This document shows positions 7,039-11,590 of a stretch of DNA of 11,590 bases, in pieces. How positions within the stretch are numbered: position 1 is the stretch's first letter; each line of letters opens with the position of its first letter. The translations under genes and the position numbers were made by a program. Below the pieces are notes generated by a model that saw only the letters and a program-made list of their open reading frames with translations, did no database searches and had not been told where the DNA came from. Source of the DNA: Cyclostephanos tholiformis (taxonomy: Eukaryota > Bacillariophyta > Thalassiosirophyceae > Thalassiosirales > Thalassiosiraceae); NCBI GenBank assembly GCA_036939975.1, contig JALLPB010003031.1, positions 1 to 11,590 of the forward strand, given 5' to 3'.

Positions 7039-10000
7039 TCAAATAACTGACGAAGTCTCCGCCAAGTTATTACTCGCCTCCCTCGCCGCGGCGGCTCGAG
7101 CATCCGGAATCTTCCTAGCAATGCCGACCATCCTATCGGCCTTTTTCATTACTTTTGGACCCATCCACAACTCCGAGAGCTCCCTGCGCCGCCATCCCAG
7201 AAAGAACATTGTGCCGAGACAGGCGGGGACGACGTACAACAGCGAGGGCTGAGCCGTCTTCGTCATCCACACGGAGAAGTAGGTAACAAGGAGACCGACG
7301 GCGAACGCGATCACAAGGGGTCTGAAATACCCCGAGAAAAGTGCCTTGCAGATACGTTCAAGGAGATGGCGGCATCGGGACGCAACACCGCCAACATTTT
7401 CGGAAGCATTCGTCCCTCCCGACGCCTCCTCCTCCCCCACGCGGACAGAGCTGATACTTGAACACTTTCTGACCAGTTTCTTCGCAGCGTCGAGCCTAGC
7501 CGCGAAGCTGATCAGCAATCCAGGAAGGATGATATCGATCAAACCTAGCATGGAAAACCCGCCACGGAAGTCATTGAACCACGGTATCGCCTTCATCCGG
7601 CCGTGAACAGAAGAGGATGAACAGAATTCGTTAGAAAGAATAATCCAGCAAAAACATTGTGCCAATGCGGATTACAAATTTGAATACCATAACACAGCCC
7701 CTTACCAACAACATGGGAAAAGGCGCCAGGCTCCCCCTGCATGTCGGATCGGTCGGGTATTTATCGCAAAAAGACGAATCGACGCCATTCGAGCCGCCGG
7801 TTGCGACACTAACCATAACAGATGTGCCAAAGATTAATGGACTTATCACGACGAAGATCACGTCGTACACGAATAGTAGGGTTAGAACGATCGTCGCGAC
7901 CATGATGGTCCTGACGTGGATCAGGCCGAGAACCATGACGCAAATGCAGACTCCCATGACGTCTTGTAGGATCCAGTAAAATGCACTGTTCATCGGCTGG
8001 ACGAGTGTGAAACCAACGAAGATCCAAGAAATGCCCAGGATGAGACAACTGACGGAGGAGGCGACTTCGATCCACTTCATATCCCTGGGACGCATCCATC
8101 GAGGAGCGGGGGAATGCAGTTTGTCGTGTGCACCTTCTCCCAAAACCTTAATGGATATCTTTTCGTACAATGGGAGGACGGCGATGGACGTCAATGCCAC
8201 CGAACCGAGGAGTCCGTACAACAAAAGGACGATCTTGTGCAGGTCGAAGAAGTAGAGCAGGAAGAGGAAGGAAGCGACGAGTATCAGTATGATAACGTGA
8301 GAGACCCAGAACTCCATGCTCCTATTATTGTCGGCGGGGGTCAACCGGTCCTGCCTTGAAGTAGCGTGCGGAGGGGGACGCGTCTCTTCCTCCTCCTCCT
8401 CCTCCGCTCGAAACAATCCCACTGGCTCAAACGACGACGATCCACCGCTTACGGTCGGGGGAGGAACGTCGTCCAAACTCCCGTGCGCTCCTGGCTTGAG
8501 AGCCGCCGTGGGACTCCCCACGAAGTCATCCTCGTCGGAGGTGACGTCCGTTATCGCGAAATCATCGTCGCGGCGGGGCACCGCCGCCGTCGTCGTGACG
8601 CCGAGGAGGTCGACTGGCGTCGGCGTCGTCGTCGCCGCCGCCGCCGCCATGGTTGTCGTTGCCGTCGTCATCTCCACCTCGGGCCCATGTGCGAAGCGCA
8701 ATTCCGCGTCCTCTTCCTCCGAATCAACCGTGTCGTCGGTGTTCGCCCTCGCCCTTCTTCCCCCGCCCGCGGAGGGGGGCACGGCAGCACTCGTTTCATT
8801 CGCTCCCCTCCTCTGAAAAACCAATACGCCGTCGTTCACCGCGTCACTGATCTTAGACCAGCTGCAAAACGACCGATGGGGAAGGGGGGGGGGGGGGGGT
8901 AGGAAAATAAGTTGATGAAAAAAAGGACTTTATTGTACGGAAAAAAGTGGGATGGATGCCACCAGCCCGAATAGCAATAATACAGACACATAATCCTACT
9001 TGGCATTCATATCTTCTCTCACCTTTCCCTGTACTCCCTAGCCGACTCCCTCGCGCTGAGCCAAAGCGAATATATCGCCAATGTCCACAATACCATCGTC
9101 GAATAATGTATCGGCGGATGATACCTCGCGTACGGCACCACGCTTACGTATCGGACGCTCCCCTCCGACAGGTTACTGTTCGCCTTCGCATCCATGATCA
9201 GATCGTACAATTCCTGTCCCTTCTCCATAGTGACGAATAATGCAGGTATGGCGATGTCCTCCTCCTGTTCCGGCGGTATTTCGTCGCCGTCGTTGTCGCC
9301 ATCGGACGACATGGTAAGGAGGTCATCCCAGGCGCAGCACGCCTCGAGGAAATCGGGGTTGATCGTGCCGTTCTTGCCCGTCAATAGGCAGCGCATCGTG
9401 GGACACATCGTCTCGAACGATCCTCCTTCGCCTCCCCCCCCCCCCCCGATCGCGCACAGGTTGCCATCCACGGCCGGACCGGTCAATAGCTCATTGTTGG
9501 GACTGCCGGGCGCATAGCCGTACTCGTCCCCCCCGGCCCCGCCGTAGGGTGGAGGATCGAAGTCCAACGCTGACGGATCGACCTCGCCCCTGTATCCGAA
9601 TCCATCGCGCGCCCCCCTGTTAGTACCGCACTCGTAATCGTAATATTCGACGGGCCAGACGGTATTGGTCCAATCGGGCGACGTTCCGTCCCCCCTCACT
9701 ACCACGTCCATCCCGTCGTCGCCCTCGGGCTTGGTGCGATACCTCGAATCGAGGGTATTCCGCACGATCAATCCGCTCGCGCCCAACCTCTGCGCGCTCC
9801 TCGCCTTGGCCTCGAAGGAGCACCCCCCCCGCGGGACCAGGATGTAGGTATTCTCGTATCCGCTATCGTGGGTGTCGGGATCGAATATGGCGTCATTGGT
9901 CGGCCCGTCGCGATAATCGACGAGTCCCGCGGATTCGTCGCACAGGAACGAATCCGTTTGGGGGGGTAGCTCGAGGCGGTACGACGACGGACGGGAGGTG

Positions 10001-10353
10001 GAGGCGGACGTCGTCGTCGTCGTCCCGCCGGTGAGGGCGGCGTTCGAGGTCCACCTCGGTCCCGTGGGCGGTGGCATCGCGAACGTCGATCCCCTAGCGG
10101 ACACGCGAAAGAGGTATCCGGACTCGATCCCGCCGCCGTCGTTGAAGGATGTGACCTCGTGCACGTCGATGTACGAGGTGGGATTGCCGGGGGAGTACGA
10201 CGACGCGCACGCGGCCGTCGGCAAGTCGACGACGACTACGACGACTACGACGAGTAAAGGGAGGTGCCGCCATCGCGACGTAATGCCGCGAGGGGGGAGG
10301 GGGGGGGACACCAATGTCATTATTTTTTTTGCGCTGTCTCGTTTACTTACCAT
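7039..10353 (-). CDS. SPPL2-class intramembrane aspartyl protease with PA domain (3 exons)
   Basis: Three exons, 10353-9023, 8861-7706 and 7590-7039, join to 1012 codons plus stop. Residues 1-50 form a signal peptide with an octavaline core. A protease-associated domain spans about 126-198 (LVPRGGCSFEAKARSAQRLG) and resumes at 365-390 (IAIPALFVTMEKGQELYDLI) after a Cys/Gly-rich insert. TM1 lies near 418-433. An acidic, Thr/Ala-rich loop (445-620) precedes the multi-pass core. YD is intact (LLFVYDVIFVVISPL, D777). The second catalytic Asp is D848, but GxGD reads GLID (I847), and PAL reads PSL (944-946). SPPL2 enzymes cleave type II membrane proteins inside the membrane of late secretory or endolysosomal compartments; here that is inferred from family. 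The start ATG has context CACCCATGG; ATG codon 12 is an alternative. All exons are open and both junctions restore family sequence, so the gene looks expressed, but active-site changes leave catalysis uncertain. Confidence 0.92.
7591..7705 (-). other. Intron 2 of the SPPL2-like gene (phase 0)
   Basis: The donor is TTG|GTAAGG (7705 downward) and the acceptor GATGAAG ends at 7591. Joining gives PFPMLL then AIPWFNDF, which matches the PMLL-x-IP arrangement before the GxGD helix in the family. Without splicing the upstream frame stops at 7631. Length is 115 bp. Confidence 0.86.
8862..9022 (-). other. Intron 1 of the SPPL2-like gene (phase 2)
   Basis: The donor is AG|GTGAGA (9022 downward) and the acceptor TTTTGCAG ends at 8862. 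Splicing converts the AGG that precedes a stop into AGC and continues WSKISDAVNDGV, opening the loop after TM1. Sixteen consecutive C on the coding strand (plus-strand G run 8884-8899) form an extreme polypyrimidine tract just before the acceptor. Length is 161 bp. Predicted from sequence only. Confidence 0.82.
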
Positions 10354-10542
10354 GGGTGAAGGAAGTCAGGCCGGCACCTGTGTTTGCGCGTCGCTTTGTG
10401 CGTCGTTGTAATCCTCGGAAAGTAGAAGTAAAAAGGGCGTTAGCCTCGGCCTGAGAAAAATAATAATATCATCAGGGAGATGAATGAGGGAGCCAATGAC
10501 AAAAACAAAATCGTATCTTGTGTGCGCGCGTGGGTCAGCAAG

Positions 10543-10551
10543 TTTCCCGCC
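10543..10551 (+). promoter_or_regulatory. E2F-like box 1 (TTTCCCGCC)
   Basis: An exact match to the classic E2F/DP consensus TTTSSCGC, 190 bp upstream of the protease start codon. A second identical box follows 41 bp away. In E2F-regulated genes such sites tie expression to the G1/S transition. Function here is inferred only from the match and its pairing. Confidence 0.35.
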
Positions 10552-10583
10552 ATATTAGTTTTGGGGGTCAACGGGCAGTCTGG

Positions 10584-10592
10584 TTTCCCGCC
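10584..10592 (+). promoter_or_regulatory. E2F-like box 2 (TTTCCCGCC)
   Basis: Identical to box 1, sharing GTTTCCCGCCAT with it (12 bases). It is followed by AAACTAAAA, which partly mirrors the ATTAGTTTT after box 1. Confidence 0.35.
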
Positions 10593-10661
10593 ATCAAACT
10601 AAAATTGTGCTAAGTACGATACCTACTACTCTCTCTAAAATAGTACGTTGTATGTACACAG

Positions 10662-10701
10662 TCAAGTCTGACGACTGGACCTAGGTTCGTCGTCCCTCGA
10701 C
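10662..10701 (+). repeat. 40-bp direct repeat, copy 1
   Basis: The segment beginning TCAAGTCTGACGAC and ending CGTCGTCCCTCGAC recurs exactly at 10757-10796. Its centre is GACGAC-13 bp-GTCGTC with a CCTAGG palindrome in the spacer; the outer parts GTCAAG and CTCGAC also roughly mirror each other. An ambiguous base (N, 10702) follows immediately. Confidence 0.92.
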
Positions 10702-10756
10702 NCCCTGCTGCAGCGTAGTAGATCACGTGGCCCCCTCGGTCTGTCCCTCACCACAA

Positions 10757-10796
10757 TCAAGTCTGACGACTGGACCTAGGTTCGTCGTCCCTCGAC
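10757..10796 (+). repeat. 40-bp direct repeat, copy 2
   Basis: Identical over 40 bases to 10662-10701, at a 95-bp period. The 55 bp between the copies are unique. They lie about 470 bp beyond the end of the tyrosine-recombinase remnant. Confidence 0.92.
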
Positions 10797-10937
10797 GGAC
10801 ACATGACGTCGTGATTGGATACATCCCAATCCTAATGCTAGTCCTACTTAAATATGACTGCTAGTCAAGTGCTCGTGGTGCCAAAAAGTGGAGGGTTTAG
10901 TATCCCCAGATGCGAACCCAAACCCGAACCCTCGACT

Positions 10938-10986
10938 CCCTGGGGACAAAATGTCGCCCCATTGACCATCCTGGTCATCCCCAGGG
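10938..10986. repeat. Inverted repeat CCCTGGGGA / TCCCCAGGG
   Basis: Nine-base arms at 10938-10946 and 10978-10986, with a smaller GACCA/TGGTC hairpin inside at 10964-10976. Could fold as a stem in RNA or DNA. Confidence 0.7.
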
Positions 10987-11020
10987 GTCAGGGAGAGAGC
11001 ACCACCCACCCGTGACGACA

Positions 11021-11082
11021 GATTGGGACGGAACCCGACGGACGCCGGTATCAAGCAGGCGCCGGGAAATTCCGTCCCAATC
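11021..11082. repeat. Perfect 13-bp inverted repeat
   Basis: GATTGGGACGGAA at 11021-11033 is the exact reverse complement of 11070-11082, with a 36-bp GC-rich spacer. No target duplication is obvious. Confidence 0.85.
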
Positions 11083-11263
11083 GTGGAGACACACTCCAGA
11101 ACCCCTGTCCCAAAAAGTACCAACGAGCCACAAAAGGTCTCCCCTGTCAACCCAGCTATACTGTTCGACCATCACACTCGATGATTTCATTCAAAGCTGG
11201 GTGTTGCGATGCAGCACCGTAGTAATCCGGCTTGTAGGCGGAAAGGGAAAAACCAGACCAACC

Positions 11264-11590
11264 CTATACTGTTTCGTAGTCGGAGAGAATGCATGTACTT
11301 GTCACGTCATGGTACGCGTTCCCATGCACATTTACAAACTTAAAGTTTCATTTCATCTTCGTAGTCATGCCTTCCAAATAGCACGCTAATTGTTCCCAAA
11401 TGTATTCCTTAAACGTAGCCCCACGCCACCGTCCCATTTTTTGAATTTGGGTGTCAGAGTAGCCCGAAAGGGCTAAAGTGTTGGCACCGCCACATCGGAG
11501 CGAGTGCGTATCAACCAGCTTGATAGGAATCCCCTGAGTTTCTGGGTATTCCAGCAGTGTTGCTGCCATTTTGAGGGCCTTGCTAATGTC
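11264..11590 (-). pseudogene. Tyrosine recombinase of an algal mobile element, C-terminal end
   Basis: The frame enters from the right edge of the window and carries the end of a tyrosine recombinase catalytic domain. THSLRCGGANTLALSGYS holds the H-x-x-R pair, KMGRWRGATF has Trp in the place of the second His, and KEYI holds the probable nucleophile Tyr. TGA at 11350-11348 interrupts it. The same frame continues as NFKFVNVHGNAYHDVT to TAG at 11266-11264, and that tail resembles the ends of related proteins I recall from diatom genomes, so the TGA is probably a nonsense mutation. Such enzymes cut and rejoin DNA through a phosphotyrosine bond and move Crypton- or DIRS-like elements or integrated phage-like DNA. 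Which type cannot be told without the part beyond the window. Confidence 0.78.

Larger units (their letters stand above)
10354..10661. other. Upstream region of the SPPL2-like gene
   Basis: This gene-free stretch holds the probable promoter and 5' UTR of the minus-strand protease gene. Apart from the two E2F-like boxes it shows an alternating GTGTGCGCGCG stretch near 10520-10531. I see no clear TATA box. Confidence 0.5.
10797..11263. other. Non-coding part of the recombinase element or spacer
   Basis: No supported gene. The stretch contains the two inverted repeats described separately. It has open frames on both strands, but they have no recognisable domain and overlap each other. Confidence 0.45.

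Noticed and set aside
7631..8839. Stand-alone 402-codon gene beginning at GTG
   Set aside because: The frame continues upstream in family-like sequence to a TTTTGCAG acceptor and downstream to a GTAAGG donor; it is the middle exon of the protease gene.
8366..8902. 178-codon plus-strand frame rich in Arg
   Set aside because: Shadow of the Thr/Ala/Asp repeats of exon 2 on the other strand; runs of Arg come from GTC/CGT triplets.

Overview
The window looks like a piece of a nuclear genome from a unicellular alga, most likely a diatom. The evidence is a multi-exon gene with short GT-AG introns, a Copia-class retrotransposon of the sort common in diatoms, a decayed eukaryotic tyrosine-recombinase element, and abundant microsatellites and C/G homopolymers. 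The organism assignment is inference from recalled family resemblance; no search was possible.

Layout. Bases 1-862 hold no gene I can name; a perfect 16-bp inverted repeat lies at 653-739. From 863 to about 4300 (+ strand) is a degenerate Copia-type retroelement: Gag, a CCHC zinc knuckle, an aspartic protease, a pre-integrase domain and an integrase core. It is broken by several frameshifts and a stop, and no reverse transcriptase or RNase H follows. Inside its gag lies a 441-bp insertion (1175-1615) that starts TG, ends CA and is flanked by the 5-bp duplication GTCCT. I read this as a solo LTR of another element. Bases 4425-4512 are a hexanucleotide microsatellite, followed by what may be the decayed frame of a single-pass membrane protein with a coiled-coil tail (4530-5150). 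Bases 5150-6060 are low-complexity DNA with a CTG/CAG run and one doubtful polyglutamine frame on the minus strand. Bases 6083-6485 are a nested minisatellite: a ~10-bp unit inside a 139-bp duplication.

The one clearly intact gene is on the minus strand, 10353 to 7039, in three exons. It encodes a 1012-residue intramembrane aspartyl protease of the SPPL2 class: signal peptide, lumenal protease-associated (PA) domain, and a multi-pass presenilin-like core. The three pieces look like separate open frames, but they join across two canonical introns that restore the family sequence exactly. Its catalytic motifs are unusual: YD is intact, GxGD reads GLID, and PAL reads PSL. Two TTTCCCGCC boxes, identical to E2F sites, lie 190-240 bp upstream.

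The right end (10660-11590) carries two copies of a 40-bp repeat with a palindromic centre, two inverted repeats, and, running off the window on the minus strand, the C-terminal end of a tyrosine recombinase broken by a TGA. The window is therefore one conserved host protease gene flanked on both sides by decaying mobile elements.
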